Positions 1 to 8,870 of a stretch of DNA of 22,539 nucleotides are shown here, in pieces (position 1 is the stretch's first letter; each line of letters opens with the position of its first letter). The notes under the pieces were generated by a model, which worked only from the letters and a program-made list of their open reading frames with translations, was not told where the DNA came from and did not search any database. The stretch covers positions 1 through 22,539 of the forward strand of contig CAAHEN010000040.1 of the NCBI GenBank assembly GCA_900772575.1. The letters are read 5' to 3'. The position numbers were made by a program, and so were the translations under genes. The DNA comes from Bacteroidaceae bacterium. GTDB taxonomy: Bacteria > Bacteroidota > Bacteroidia > Bacteroidales > Bacteroidaceae.

Positions 1-144
1 CGGGACGCTCAAGGTTGCCCGACGGCCCCATAATATAGCACCGCGCTACTCGCCGCTTCACCTTTTTGCTCCAATTGCCGGAATGGCACCTTAACTTATT
101 TAACCTTCAGACGGACTCGAAGTGTTAAATCGGGACTTAGGCGA

Positions 145-205
145 AACTTCCTTAGGGCAAATCTGAATTAGCTCGGAGCAAATTTTACCGGGCCCTAGGG
201 AAGTT
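145..205 (-). other. Second hairpin of repeat copy 1
   Basis: Arms 145-158 and 192-205 are inverted repeats matching at 13 of 14 positions and enclose a 33-base loop. The loop is one of the best-conserved parts between the two copies. The equivalent place in copy 2 is flanked by CCCTAGG and CCTAGGG. Confidence 0.45.
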
Positions 206-264
206 ACTCAGAAAAAACGCCCCGATTTTGCCATATGTTGACGATATCGGTCGACACAGGGTAC

Positions 265-296
265 AAAAAACGGCCATCCGCATGGGATAGCCGTTT
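265..296 (-). terminator. Hairpin at the predicted 5' end of the copy 1 transcript, followed by six T
   Basis: On the minus strand AAACGGCTATCC pairs with GGATGGCCGTTT around a 5-base loop, giving 12 pairs of which one is G-U, and the run of six T ends the hairpin. It looks like a rho-independent terminator but begins only a few bases after the predicted start. It would either make a transcript of about 40 nt or be a structured 5' end. The matching hairpin in copy 2 carries compensating changes. Confidence 0.6.
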
Positions 297-305
297 CCTC
301 TGTAG

Positions 306-336
306 CAAAGATACGGCTTCCGGGCGCCGAAAGCAA
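306..336 (-). promoter_or_regulatory. Bacteroidota-type promoter inside repeat copy 1
   Basis: On the minus strand, TATCTTTG (306-313) matches the TAnnTTTG -7 box, with TTG (334-336) exactly 20 bases upstream. Sequence and spacing are the same in copy 2. The predicted transcript starts at about 300 and runs leftwards, away from dapF. Confidence 0.7.
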
Positions 337-350
337 GCTGTGTTAAACTC

Positions 351-806
351 AAATTTTAGACCGTCATGGGACCCACTGGCACTGGGACAAACACCCCGTG
401 TGCCTGAAAACCGCCGTAAAATCCTATAGGCTGTTTGCGTTTATAGGATGTGTAATGTTGGTGTGCGATATGTGCGGTGTACGATTGACGATAGGTCGCC
501 CAGTCCCGGGGCTGTGCGGTGTCCTGAACAGGTGCAAAGGTTTTACCGGACAGCAATAATTCGCTGTGGAATGAGTACGCTGTAACAGCGGCGGAAGCGG
601 CAGCGATGGCCCATCGGTCAATCGCCCCCACCGTTCGTTAGGCGGGATGGCACCGCCCATATACGGCCTTCCGAAAAAGCGGTTGACCGTTCGGGGAGAA
701 TGAACGCCAAGAATGAGCAAAACGAAACTTGAAGAGGTTTCTATCTTTCTTTTTGATAGATATATCTTCGATTTAATGAAATATAGAAAGAAAATTTGGG
801 TAAGCA
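351..806. other. Gene-free stretch upstream of dapF
   Basis: No convincing gene, RNA gene or mobile element is seen. Short open frames here have no recognisable protein features. An 8-base inverted repeat (421-428 / 442-449) surrounds a 13-base loop. The last ~100 bases are AT-rich and lead into the dapF promoter. Bases 1-57, left of the repeat, also hold nothing recognisable. Confidence 0.5.
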
Positions 807-837
807 TTGGTCGGAATGAAAGAATTGACTACCTTTG
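807..837 (+). promoter_or_regulatory. Promoter of the dapF-dapL-GH43-glnN unit
   Basis: TACCTTTG (830-837) is a perfect TAnnTTTG -7 box, with TTG at 807-809 and a 20-base spacer. The predicted start near 842 leaves a leader of about 20 nt before the ATG at 864. This argues against the in-frame ATG at 807, which lies inside the -33 element. Confidence 0.75.
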
Positions 838-863
838 CACCCATCAAAACGATACGTAGTAGC

Positions 864-1718
864 ATGCAACGAACAATCGAATTTACAAAAATGCACGGCG
901 CTGGCAACGACTATATCTATGTCAACACCCTCGTGTATCCGCTCAGCGACCCAGAAGAGCTCTCTCGGCGCTGGAGTGACCGTCACAAGGGCATCGGCGG
1001 CGACGGCCTCGTGCTGATAGGGCCTTCGGAGACAGCGGACTTCTCCATGCGCATCTTCAACAACGACGGCTCAGAGGCCCGCATGTGCGGCAATGCCTCC
1101 AGATGCATCGGCAAGTACCTGCATGACAACGGCCTGACCGACAAGACGGATATCCGCTTGGAGACCCTGTCGGGTGTCAAGGTGCTTCACCTCATTCTGG
1201 GCCACGATGGCCTTGTGGAGCGCGTGACCGTCGACATGGGCGAGCCGCAACTTGCCGTGCGCTCACAGCTCGACACCGTTGACGGCAGCCTGTGCGACGG
1301 TGATGTCACCAGCACGACGGGACAGGTCTACCGGGGCACATTCGTCTCAATGGGCAATCCCCACTTCGTGATTTTCACAGAGGGTGTCGAGGCCCTCGAT
1401 CTCCCCGCCATCGGCCCGACGCTCGAGTTTGCCCCAATCTTTCCCGAGCGCTGCAACATTGAGTTTGCCGAGCGGCGCCCCGACGGTACCGTCAGAATGC
1501 GCGTATGGGAACGCGGTTCGGGCATTACGATGGCCTGCGGTACAGGCGCCTGCGCCACCGCTGTGGCTGCCGCGCTGACCGGACGCAGCGGTCGGGAGAC
1601 TGATATCGTCATGGATGGCGGAGCGCTCCACATCGAATGGCGCGAAGCCGACGGGCACGTCTACATGACCGGACCGGCCACCAAGGTGTTCGACGGACGC
1701 ATCGTCATCGAGGACTGA
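864..1718 (+). CDS. dapF: Diaminopimelate epimerase
   Basis: Converts LL- to meso-diaminopimelate in the cytoplasm, the last step before lysine and the peptidoglycan cross-link residue. The 284-residue protein has the family start (FTKMHGAGNDY near residue 7) and both catalytic cysteines. C75 lies in MCGNASRC and C225 in ACGTGAC. The length fits the family (about 275). I chose ATG 864 over 807 because the promoter -7 box lies between them and because homologues begin just before the FTKMHGAGND motif. dapL follows after 60 bases without a visible promoter, so the two consecutive steps of the aminotransferase pathway are probably co-transcribed. Confidence 0.95.
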   Translation: MQRTIEFTKMHGAGNDYIYVNTLVYPLSDPEELSRRWSDRHKGIGGDGLVLIGPSETADFSMRIFNNDGSEARMCGNASRCIGKYLHDNGLTDKTDIRLETLSGVKVLHLILGHDGLVERVTVDMGEPQLAVRSQLDTVDGSLCDGDVTSTTGQVYRGTFVSMGNPHFVIFTEGVEALDLPAIGPTLEFAPIFPERCNIEFAERRPDGTVRMRVWERGSGITMACGTGACATAVAAALTGRSGRETDIVMDGGALHIEWREADGHVYMTGPATKVFDGRIVIED

Positions 1719-1778
1719 GGGTGATACCACAATGATAATAAACCACACAACCAAAACCGACACAACACCGCAACCGCC

Positions 1779-3011
1779 ATGGCTAGCATCAACGATAACT
1801 TTCTCAAACTCCAGAAGAACTACCTCTTTGCCGACATCGCCCAGAAAGTGGCCGACTACAAAGCGGCACATCCCGAAGCCCAACTGATACGCCTCGGCAT
1901 CGGTGACGTCACCCGTCCGCTGGCTCCCGCTGTCATCGAGGCCCTGCACAAGGCTGTCGACGAGATGGGCTGTGCAGCCACTTTCCACGGTTATGGCCCT
2001 GAGCACGGCTATGAGTTCCTACGCCAGGCCATCGTCGATAACGACTTCGCCGCTCGCGGCATCGACATCGCGCCTGACGAGATTTTCGTCAACGACGGCG
2101 CGAAAAGTGACACTGGCAACTTCGGCGACATCTTGGGCAAGGACAACACCATCTGCGTCACAGACCCCATCTATCCCGTCTACATTGATTCCAATGTGAT
2201 GGGCGGCCGTGCCGGCGAGTTCGAGAACGGCGCCTGGAGCCGCGTGACCTACTGCCCCTGCACAGCCGAGAACAACTTCACGCCAGCTCTGCCCGATCAC
2301 CGCACCGACCTCATCTATCTCTGCTATCCAAACAACCCGACAGGCACGACACTCTGCCGTGCTGAGCTGGAGAAATGGGTGGACTATGCCCTGCGCAACA
2401 AGAGCATCATCCTCTACGACGCAGCCTACGAGGCCTATATCACCACCCCGGGCATACCCCATTCCATCTATGAGATAGCGGGTGCCAAGGCCTGTGCCGT
2501 CGAGTTTCACTCCTACTCCAAGACCGCCGGTTTCACCGGCCTGCGTTGCGGCTACACCGTTGTGCCAAAGGCCTTGACCGTCAAGGCCGCCGATGGCAGC
2601 GACGCCAGTCTCAACCAGCTCTGGAACCGTCGCCAGTGCACCAAGTTCAATGGCACGGCCTACATCGTGCAGCGCGCCGCCGCCGCCATCTATACCCCTG
2701 AGGGCAAACGGCAGGTGCGTGAGACCATCGACTACTACATGACCAACGCCCGCATCATGCGCGAGGCCCTCACTGAGGTGGGCATCACGGTCTACGGTGG
2801 TATCGATGCCCCCTACATTTGGCTCAAGACGCCAGAGGGCACCGGCAGCTGGGACTTCTTCGGGCAACTGCTCCACGAGATCAATGTTGTCTCGACGCCT
2901 GGTGTCGGTTTCGGGCCCGCCGGTGAGGGGTACATTCGCCTGACCGCCTTTGGTTCCCGCGAGGACTGCGAGACCGCCATGGCCCGCCTGAAGGCTTGGC
3001 TGAAGAAGTAG
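1779..3011 (+). CDS. dapL: LL-diaminopimelate aminotransferase
   Basis: A PLP-dependent fold-type I aminotransferase that makes LL-diaminopimelate directly from tetrahydrodipicolinate with glutamate as amino donor, bypassing the succinylase or acetylase branches. The 410-residue protein has the family N-terminus (NYLFADIA, then RLGIGDVTRPL). It also has the YPNNPTGT motif and the PLP lysine K248 in SYSKTAGFTGLRCGY. Length is typical for DapL. It sits directly after dapF, whose substrate it makes, and 56 bases before the GH43 gene. The choice of DapL over other class I/II aminotransferases rests on these motifs and the dapF neighbour, and I consider it secure. Confidence 0.95.
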   Translation: MASINDNFLKLQKNYLFADIAQKVADYKAAHPEAQLIRLGIGDVTRPLAPAVIEALHKAVDEMGCAATFHGYGPEHGYEFLRQAIVDNDFAARGIDIAPDEIFVNDGAKSDTGNFGDILGKDNTICVTDPIYPVYIDSNVMGGRAGEFENGAWSRVTYCPCTAENNFTPALPDHRTDLIYLCYPNNPTGTTLCRAELEKWVDYALRNKSIILYDAAYEAYITTPGIPHSIYEIAGAKACAVEFHSYSKTAGFTGLRCGYTVVPKALTVKAADGSDASLNQLWNRRQCTKFNGTAYIVQRAAAAIYTPEGKRQVRETIDYYMTNARIMREALTEVGITVYGGIDAPYIWLKTPEGTGSWDFFGQLLHEINVVSTPGVGFGPAGEGYIRLTAFGSREDCETAMARLKAWLKK

Positions 3012-3067
3012 GGCCACAGCTGCATAAACACACAAACAGATACGCTTTTTCTCCAATGACAGTCCAT

Positions 3068-4165
3068 ATGAAACTCCGCAATTGCATCACAGCCCTGTTC
3101 TGCTCCATTGGCTTGAGTCTCATTGCCCAGCCGGTGCCGACGGCCGACGGCCTCTGGCTCGCCGATGACGGCCAGCACATCAACTGCCACGGCGGTAACA
3201 TCATCCAGCTTGCTGACGGCACCTACTGCTGGTATGGCGAGCATCGCGTCGAAGACCAGCCCGGCGTCAGCGAGGACGGCGTGGCGCTCTATACCTCACG
3301 CGACCTGAAAACGTGGCACTGCGAAGGACTGGTCTTCCGTCCTTCGACAGACCTGTCGCAGGACGTCTCGACCGGTTGTCTCATGGAACGCCCCAAGGTG
3401 GTCTACAACGCCCGGACGAAGAAGTACGTCATGCTCTTCCACCTCGAGCTTCGCGGCAAGGGCTATGCTGCCGCCAGCACCGGGTTTGCCACGTCCGACT
3501 CGCCGAAGGGCCCGTTCACGCTGGTCGGCTCCGGACGTCCCAACGCCGGGAAGTGGCCGGCCGATTTCAGCGGCAAGGACAAGAAAGCCGCCTTGGCGCT
3601 CAATGCCGATGATTACAAGGAATGGTGGACGCCGCAGTGGCGAGAGGCCGTGGCCAAGGGCCTCTTCGTCGTCCGCGACATGCAGAAGGGACAGATGAGC
3701 CGAGACATGACCGTCTACATCGACGGTGGCAAAGCCTACCACATCTTTTCCTCCGAAGAGAACCTGACCCTCCACATCGCTGAGCTCGACAAGGACTACA
3801 CAGGTTATACAGGCCGCTACTGGCGCGTGGCCCCGGCGGGGCAGAACGAGGCCCCGGTCGTGTTCAAGAAAGACGGTTACTACTGGCTCATCACAAGCGG
3901 TTGCACCGGTTGGGCGCCGAATAAGGCCCGCATGTTCCGTGCCAAGAAACTCACCGGCCCCTGGGAGCAGCTGGAATGCCCCGCCCGCGGTGAGGGTGCA
4001 GACAAGACCTTCGGCGGCCAAGGCACCTTCGCCATGCCCGACCCACAGCGTCCCGGAGAGTTCATCTTCATGGCCGACATCTGGACACCGAAGCAACTGA
4101 GCCACAGCCGCCACCTTTGGATTCCCATCAAGTTTGAGAACGGACAGCCCGTGCTCGAACGCTGA
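3068..4165 (+). CDS. Secreted glycoside hydrolase, family 43-like (resembles exo-beta-1,3-galactanases)
   Basis: 365 residues. The N-terminus MKLRNCITALFCSIGLSLIAQ is a signal peptide, so the enzyme is exported. The ATG at 3068 places that signal correctly; the upstream in-frame ATG at 3056 would add four residues. Motifs such as INCHGGNIIQ, WYGEHR (about residues 38-60), ERPKVVYN, TSGCTGWAPN and the TFGGQGTF end are those of GH43 five-bladed propeller enzymes. They are closest, from memory, to the subfamily 24 exo-beta-1,3-galactanases. The substrate is therefore probably a galactan side chain, but this is inference. It lies between dapL (56 bases) and glnN (61 bases) with no promoter of its own visible. 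No C-terminal sorting domain is seen. Confidence 0.8.
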   Translation: MKLRNCITALFCSIGLSLIAQPVPTADGLWLADDGQHINCHGGNIIQLADGTYCWYGEHRVEDQPGVSEDGVALYTSRDLKTWHCEGLVFRPSTDLSQDVSTGCLMERPKVVYNARTKKYVMLFHLELRGKGYAAASTGFATSDSPKGPFTLVGSGRPNAGKWPADFSGKDKKAALALNADDYKEWWTPQWREAVAKGLFVVRDMQKGQMSRDMTVYIDGGKAYHIFSSEENLTLHIAELDKDYTGYTGRYWRVAPAGQNEAPVVFKKDGYYWLITSGCTGWAPNKARMFRAKKLTGPWEQLECPARGEGADKTFGGQGTFAMPDPQRPGEFIFMADIWTPKQLSHSRHLWIPIKFENGQPVLER

Positions 4166-4226
4166 CGTGCCACATTTCCTGCCCGCACCACAGACTGAAC
4201 AACCACAACACCAATACAAACAGAGT

Positions 4227-6419
4227 ATGAGCAACCTCAGATTCAAAGTCGTCGAAGACGCTTTCAAGAAGCGCCCCGTCGAGGTGAAGGCACCGGCCGA
4301 ACGTCCGTCAGAGTACTTCGCCAAGTACGTATTCAACAAGGAAAAGATGTTCCGCTATCTCCCTCTGGACACGTACAACAAGCTGCGCGAAGCCATCGAG
4401 GAAGGTACACCGTTACCCCTCTCTGTGGCCGACGAAGTGGCCGCAGGCATGAAGCAATGGGCCATCGAGATGGGTGTCACCCACTGCACCCACTGGTTCC
4501 AGCCGCTCACCGATGGCACTGCCGAAAAGCACGACGCCTTCGTCGAGCACGACTTCAAGGGCGGTATGGTCGAGAACTTCAGCGGCAAGGAGCTCATACA
4601 GCAGGAACCCGATGCCTCGTCGTTCCCCAACGGCGGCATTCGCTCCACCTTTGAGGCCCGCGGCTATTCTGCCTGGGATCCCGCGTCGCCCGTCTTCATC
4701 GTCGGTGACACGCTGATGATACCGACTGTCTTCATCTCCTATACCGGTGAGGCGCTCGATTACAAGGCACCGCTGAAAAAAGCCCTTGCCGCTGTCGACA
4801 AGGCTGCCACGGCTGTGGCCCGCTACTTCTATCCCGAGGTGAAGCGCGTCACTGCCAACTTGGGTTGGGAACAGGAATACTTCCTCGTTGACGAAGGCCT
4901 CTATGCCGCCCGCCCCGACCTGCTGCTGACCGGACGCACCCTCATGGGGCATGACTCGGCCAAGAACCAGCAGATGGAAGACCATTACTTTGGCGCCATC
5001 CCTGAGCGTGTGGCTGAGTTCATGCGTGACCTTGAGATACAGGCCCTCGAACTGGGCATCCCCTGCAAGACACGGCACAACGAGGTGGCTCCCAACCAGT
5101 TTGAGCTTGCCCCGATTTTCGAGGAGTGCAACCTGGCCGTCGACCACAACATGCTCATCATGTCGCTCATGCGCAATATCGCTCGCAAGCATGGCTTCCG
5201 CTGCCTGCTCCATGAGAAGCCCTTCGCCGGCATCAACGGATCTGGCAAGCATAACAACTGGAGTCTGACGACGAACACCGGGATGCTGCTCCATGCCCCC
5301 GGTAAGACACCTGAGGACAACTTGCGCTTCATCACCTTCGTCGTTGAGACGCTGATGGGCGTCTATCGCCACAATGGTCTCCTCAAGGCATCTATCATGA
5401 GCGCCACCAACGCCCACCGCCTTGGCGCCAATGAGGCACCGCCCGCCATCATCTCCAGTTTCCTCGGCAAGCAAGTCAGCGAACTGCTTGACCGCGTGGA
5501 GCACTCGACCAAGGACGAGCTCTTCACCGTGGAGGGCAAGCACGGCATTCACCTCGACATTCCGCAGATACCCGAGCTGATGATCGACAACACGGATCGC
5601 AACCGCACGTCGCCCTTCGCCTTTACCGGCAACCGCTTTGAGTTCCGCGCTGTCGGGTCGACCGCCAACTGTGCCAGCGCCATGATCGCCCTCAACACCG
5701 CCGTGGCCGAGGCCCTCACAGACTTTCACGAACGCGTCGAGGCTCTCATCGCCGAGGGCGAGAGCAAGGTGTCGGCCATTCTCGACGTACTCCGCGAGGA
5801 CATCAAGACCTGTCGCCCCATACACTTCGACGGCAACGGCTATAGTGACGAATGGAAGGCAGAGGCAGCCCGTCGCGGGCTTGACTGCGAGACCTCATGC
5901 CCACTCGTCTTCGACCGCTACCTCGACGACAGCAGCATCAGAATGTTCGAGCGCATGCACGTCATGAACCGCCACGAGCTTGAGGCCCGCAACGAGATAA
6001 AATGGGAGACCTACCAGAAGAAGATACAGATTGAAGCCCGCGTGCTCGGCGACCTTTGCATGAACCACATCATCCCCGTGGCCACGAAGTACCAGAGCGA
6101 GCTTGTGGACAACGTACACAAGATACAGTTGGCCTTCAGCGACCCTGCCAAGGTGAAGGAGCTTACGGCCTACAACATCGACCTCATCGAGAAGATCAAC
6201 AAGCACACCAGTTTCATTGCAGAGAATGTGGAAGCCATGGTTGAGAAGCGCAAGGTGGTCAACAGGATAGAGAATATCCGCGATCTGGCCATCGCCTATC
6301 ATGACGACGTGGCCCCCTACTTCGACGCAATCCGCTACCACATCGACAAACTCGAACTCATCGTGGAGGACGAGATGTGGACACTGCCGAAATACCGCGA
6401 ACTGCTCTTCATCCGATAA
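4227..6419 (+). CDS. glnN: Glutamine synthetase type III
   Basis: Makes glutamine from glutamate, ammonia and ATP. At 730 residues it is the long GSIII form typical of Bacteroidota (about 730) and far from GSI/GSII (about 350-470). Seen motifs are NLGWEQEYFLVD, TRHNEVAPNQFELAP, the NGSGKHNNWSL nucleotide/metal-site loop and the RTSPFAFTGNRFEFRAVGS block, followed by the long helical C-terminal part. ATG 4227 (MSNLRFKVVEDAF) was chosen because the longer frame runs back into the end of the GH43 gene and homologues begin at this sequence. It is the last gene of its unit and is followed by a terminator. Confidence 0.96.
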   Translation: MSNLRFKVVEDAFKKRPVEVKAPAERPSEYFAKYVFNKEKMFRYLPLDTYNKLREAIEEGTPLPLSVADEVAAGMKQWAIEMGVTHCTHWFQPLTDGTAEKHDAFVEHDFKGGMVENFSGKELIQQEPDASSFPNGGIRSTFEARGYSAWDPASPVFIVGDTLMIPTVFISYTGEALDYKAPLKKALAAVDKAATAVARYFYPEVKRVTANLGWEQEYFLVDEGLYAARPDLLLTGRTLMGHDSAKNQQMEDHYFGAIPERVAEFMRDLEIQALELGIPCKTRHNEVAPNQFELAPIFEECNLAVDHNMLIMSLMRNIARKHGFRCLLHEKPFAGINGSGKHNNWSLTTNTGMLLHAPGKTPEDNLRFITFVVETLMGVYRHNGLLKASIMSATNAHRLGANEAPPAIISSFLGKQVSELLDRVEHSTKDELFTVEGKHGIHLDIPQIPELMIDNTDRNRTSPFAFTGNRFEFRAVGSTANCASAMIALNTAVAEALTDFHERVEALIAEGESKVSAILDVLREDIKTCRPIHFDGNGYSDEWKAEAARRGLDCETSCPLVFDRYLDDSSIRMFERMHVMNRHELEARNEIKWETYQKKIQIEARVLGDLCMNHIIPVATKYQSELVDNVHKIQLAFSDPAKVKELTAYNIDLIEKINKHTSFIAENVEAMVEKRKVVNRIENIRDLAIAYHDDVAPYFDAIRYHIDKLELIVEDEMWTLPKYRELLFIR

Positions 6420-6449
6420 ACGCACCGGCGAGCACCGGCATTTCAGACA

Positions 6450-6505
6450 CAGCCCATACCCCTGGCCATCATGAGGCCCGGGTGTATGGGCTGTTCTTCT
6501 CTCTT
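6450..6505 (+). terminator. Terminator after glnN
   Basis: CAGCCCATAC (6450-6459) pairs perfectly with GTATGGGCTG (6484-6493); further C/G pairing follows across a one-base bulge. The stem is followed by a pyrimidine-rich run TTCTTCTCTCTTCTT. Confidence 0.7.
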
Positions 6506-6539
6506 CTTAACACGAGGGGTGGACATGCCCTGCGCACGG

Positions 6540-6571
6540 TTTGGCCACCTGTACCCAAATGTGTAACTTTG
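6540..6571 (+). promoter_or_regulatory. Promoter of the MORN-GH25 gene
   Basis: TTTG (6540-6543), a 20-base spacer and TAACTTTG (6564-6571) fit the Bacteroidota consensus exactly. The predicted start near 6577 gives a leader of about 50 nt. Confidence 0.75.
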
Positions 6572-6629
6572 CGCCACTGCCCTTGGGACAGAAACATCTG
6601 CTCACGACACGCTAGACTTTACAACTATT

Positions 6630-8867
6630 ATGCTCACCGCTCAACATACCGCCGGCAACGGCGGACGTGGCGGCAGACGCCGCCTGCTGCTCAAAATTGC
6701 TGCCATCTGTCTGCTGACACTCGTCTGGTGGTGGACGTTCGGCACTGACAGCCTGACGCACCAACTCGACGCTGTCTGCCGCATAGAATCCGTCACACGC
6801 TTGGACGTCATCTCCCCTACCGGCGATACCTTGCATATCGCGCCCGCCACGGGCCAGTTGACCGACGACGTAGGCAATGCCACCAGCGGAGATTCAGCCG
6901 TGACCTCAGGCTGTTACGTCTCGGCGGACGGCCATCTTGTCACTGCAATTGCCGCAATCGGTCATGCGGGAGGGCTGCCAGGCACTGACAGCTTGCGCGT
7001 CATGCTGCGCCGCGAGGCTGACAGGCTGGAGCGGCTGGCCGCCACGAAGCATGAGGCCATGCGCGAGCTCGACTACTATGCCCGCACCCACACTGTGACT
7101 GATGACGGCTACAACTCAGTTATGGCCTTTCGCACCACTATGGCCCGGCAGACGGCGACCGTCGATTCGCTCCGTGCCCGACTGACTCGCGTCATGGCCG
7201 ATACGCGGCCGCTCCGCGCCGTGCGCCACTGCCGGGCCACAGCCCTTCAGACCATCCCGACACGGCGACAAGGGGTAGCCACGATGCTTCGTGAGCGTCA
7301 TTCGTTGCAACTGCTTGGCGCCGACGGCCAGTTGGCCCTTTTCAGAACCGCCGATGGCCATTTACCGCCAGCGGCGACCTACATACCGCTCTGGCCTGTG
7401 GCACATACCGGTGCAAGTTACATGCTGGGATGCTTCGGCACGAGTGACATGGCCGACATCGTGCCGGTACGGCTGCGGCTGGACTGCGGTGAGGGCAGCG
7501 TCGTGACCGACTGCCGCGGGCGGCTCTGCGGCCTGCGTACCGGGGAAAAGACGGTGCGGGTAGCGGCGGTGCGCCGTTTCTGTCTCCGTACCGTTGGTAG
7601 CGCGGCGTGGCTGGGGCACGCGCTGGCGGGCCAGTTGCGCCGTGCCCTGTTACCACCGGCAGCGCTGCAGGTTTCCCCAGACACCGCTGTGACGGTCTAC
7701 TCTCCACGCAACGTGTCAGGCTTGCGGCGGACAGCTGGGTGCTATGCGGTCCTGCACCTCGTTGACGGCCGTTACACGGGCCGCGTCGGAGAGGGGCAGC
7801 CAGAGGGCTACGGTGTCATGGTCTATAAGGACGGTTCGCGCTACGCAGGGCAGTGGCAGGGTGGGCAACGCGCCGGCTACGGCACGCTGAAAGACACGTT
7901 GCGGCAAGTCATCACCGGCATTTGGTGCGCCGATACCCTGGCCTATGGTACCGCCACAACGGCTACCGGCACCTATACCGGGACGTTCGACTGCGACTTG
8001 CGGCGCTCCGGCCGTGGGACGAAGGTAGCGGCAGACGGCACGGTCTACGTTGGCGAATGGAAGGAGGGGCGCCGCGAAGGATTCGGCTTTGCCGTCGGTG
8101 AGCGCAAGATGGTAAGGGCTGGCATCTGGCACAACGACCGCTTCCGCGGCGAACAGATGATTTACACAGCCGACCGTGTCTATGGTATCGACATTTCGCG
8201 CTATCAGCATGACATCGGGCGCCGCCACTATGCCATCGACTGGAGCCGTGTACGCATTCGTCGCCTCGGCGCAGCCAATGCCACCCGCATTCGCGGTGCG
8301 CAGGACTATGCCGTCAGTTTCGTTTATGTCAAGGCTTCAGAAGGCGTGCGCCTGCGCAACCGCTACTATGCCGCCGATGCCGCAGCCTGCCGCCGGCGTG
8401 GCATCCACGTCGGGGCCTACCATTTCTTCTCTACCCGTACGCCGGGGCACGCCCAGGCCCTCCACTTCATGCGTACGGCGCGTCCGCGTCTGGGCGACTT
8501 GCCTCCGGTGCTCGATGTCGAGCCGACCGATCGCCAGATAGCGGACATGGGCGGTGCGAGAGCCATGTACCGCGAGATGGCGGCATGGGTGCGCTATGTG
8601 AAGGCGGCCTGTGGCACAACGCCGGTGCTCTATGTCAGTCAGACCTTTGTCAATAAGTATATGGAAAATATACCTGCGGACTTGGCACAATGCCAAGTGT
8701 GGATAGCCCGTTACGGAGAATACAAGCCTTACGTCCACCTCCTCTACTGGCAGCTCTCGCCCCATGGGCGCGTGGCAGGCATTCACGGTGAGGTGGATAT
8801 CAACGTGTTCAACGGTGACCGCACACAGTTCGCCGCCTATGTGGCTACCCATCGTGTCAGTCGCTGA
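6630..8867 (+). CDS. Membrane-anchored MORN-repeat protein with C-terminal GH25 lysozyme domain
   Basis: 745 residues. A basic N-terminus is followed by one hydrophobic segment (about residues 22-38), which anchors the protein with the rest outside the cytoplasm. Residues about 60-340 have no clear family. They carry GHLVTAIAAIG and CGEGSVVTDCRGRLCGL, which recall the His- and Ser-motif regions of trypsin-like proteases without the catalytic residues. About 380-490 holds MORN-like repeats (YTGRVGEGQPEGYG, YAGQWQGGQRAGYG, YVGEWKEGRREGFG). From 518 (YGIDIS) to the end is a GH25 muramidase domain with DVE (D629, E631) and the terminal HGEVDINVFNGD. It probably cleaves peptidoglycan, with MORN repeats as a binding or spacer region. 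It has its own promoter and stops 3 bases before the convergent AraC gene. Confidence 0.85.
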   Translation: MLTAQHTAGNGGRGGRRRLLLKIAAICLLTLVWWWTFGTDSLTHQLDAVCRIESVTRLDVISPTGDTLHIAPATGQLTDDVGNATSGDSAVTSGCYVSADGHLVTAIAAIGHAGGLPGTDSLRVMLRREADRLERLAATKHEAMRELDYYARTHTVTDDGYNSVMAFRTTMARQTATVDSLRARLTRVMADTRPLRAVRHCRATALQTIPTRRQGVATMLRERHSLQLLGADGQLALFRTADGHLPPAATYIPLWPVAHTGASYMLGCFGTSDMADIVPVRLRLDCGEGSVVTDCRGRLCGLRTGEKTVRVAAVRRFCLRTVGSAAWLGHALAGQLRRALLPPAALQVSPDTAVTVYSPRNVSGLRRTAGCYAVLHLVDGRYTGRVGEGQPEGYGVMVYKDGSRYAGQWQGGQRAGYGTLKDTLRQVITGIWCADTLAYGTATTATGTYTGTFDCDLRRSGRGTKVAADGTVYVGEWKEGRREGFGFAVGERKMVRAGIWHNDRFRGEQMIYTADRVYGIDISRYQHDIGRRHYAIDWSRVRIRRLGAANATRIRGAQDYAVSFVYVKASEGVRLRNRYYAADAAACRRRGIHVGAYHFFSTRTPGHAQALHFMRTARPRLGDLPPVLDVEPTDRQIADMGGARAMYREMAAWVRYVKAACGTTPVLYVSQTFVNKYMENIPADLAQCQVWIARYGEYKPYVHLLYWQLSPHGRVAGIHGEVDINVFNGDRTQFAAYVATHRVSR

Positions 8868-8870
8868 CGG

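Larger units (their letters stand above)
58..350 (-). repeat. Dispersed intergenic repeat, copy 1 (candidate small-RNA locus)
   Basis: Read on the minus strand, this stretch aligns with 15540-15832 on the plus strand. Three blocks are well conserved. The promoter block (about 306-347) has roughly 4-5 differences in 45 bases, including a shared run of 19. The middle block around 166-188 differs at 2 of 22 positions. The 3' block (58-110) differs at about 8 of 53. Between blocks the copies diverge in sequence and slightly in length, but hairpins are kept. No open reading frame is shared, so a non-coding element is more likely than a gene remnant. Identity figures are hand counts. Whether it is an RNA gene, a mobile repeat or both cannot be settled from one window. 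Confidence 0.75.

Noticed and set aside
131..146. Similarity between part of repeat copy 1 (GGGACTTAGGCG) and the right end of the MITE-like element (TGACTTAGGGCG)
   Set aside because: The match is about 10 bases and is missing from the same place in copy 2, so it may be chance.
58..350. Repeat as 6S RNA, tRNA-like or another housekeeping RNA
   Set aside because: Two diverged copies occur in one window, and I see no 6S-like open bubble or tRNA cloverleaf. Only a database search would settle this.
235..429. Short plus-strand open frame across repeat copy 1
   Set aside because: It runs antisense through the repeat's promoter and hairpin, and copy 2 has no equivalent frame.
2019..3056. Long open frame on the minus strand opposite dapL (345 codons), and a similar one opposite glnN at 4413-5825 (470 codons)
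   Set aside because: Both lie antisense to well-supported genes in GC-rich DNA, where stop codons are rare on the opposite strand. Neither protein shows domains.
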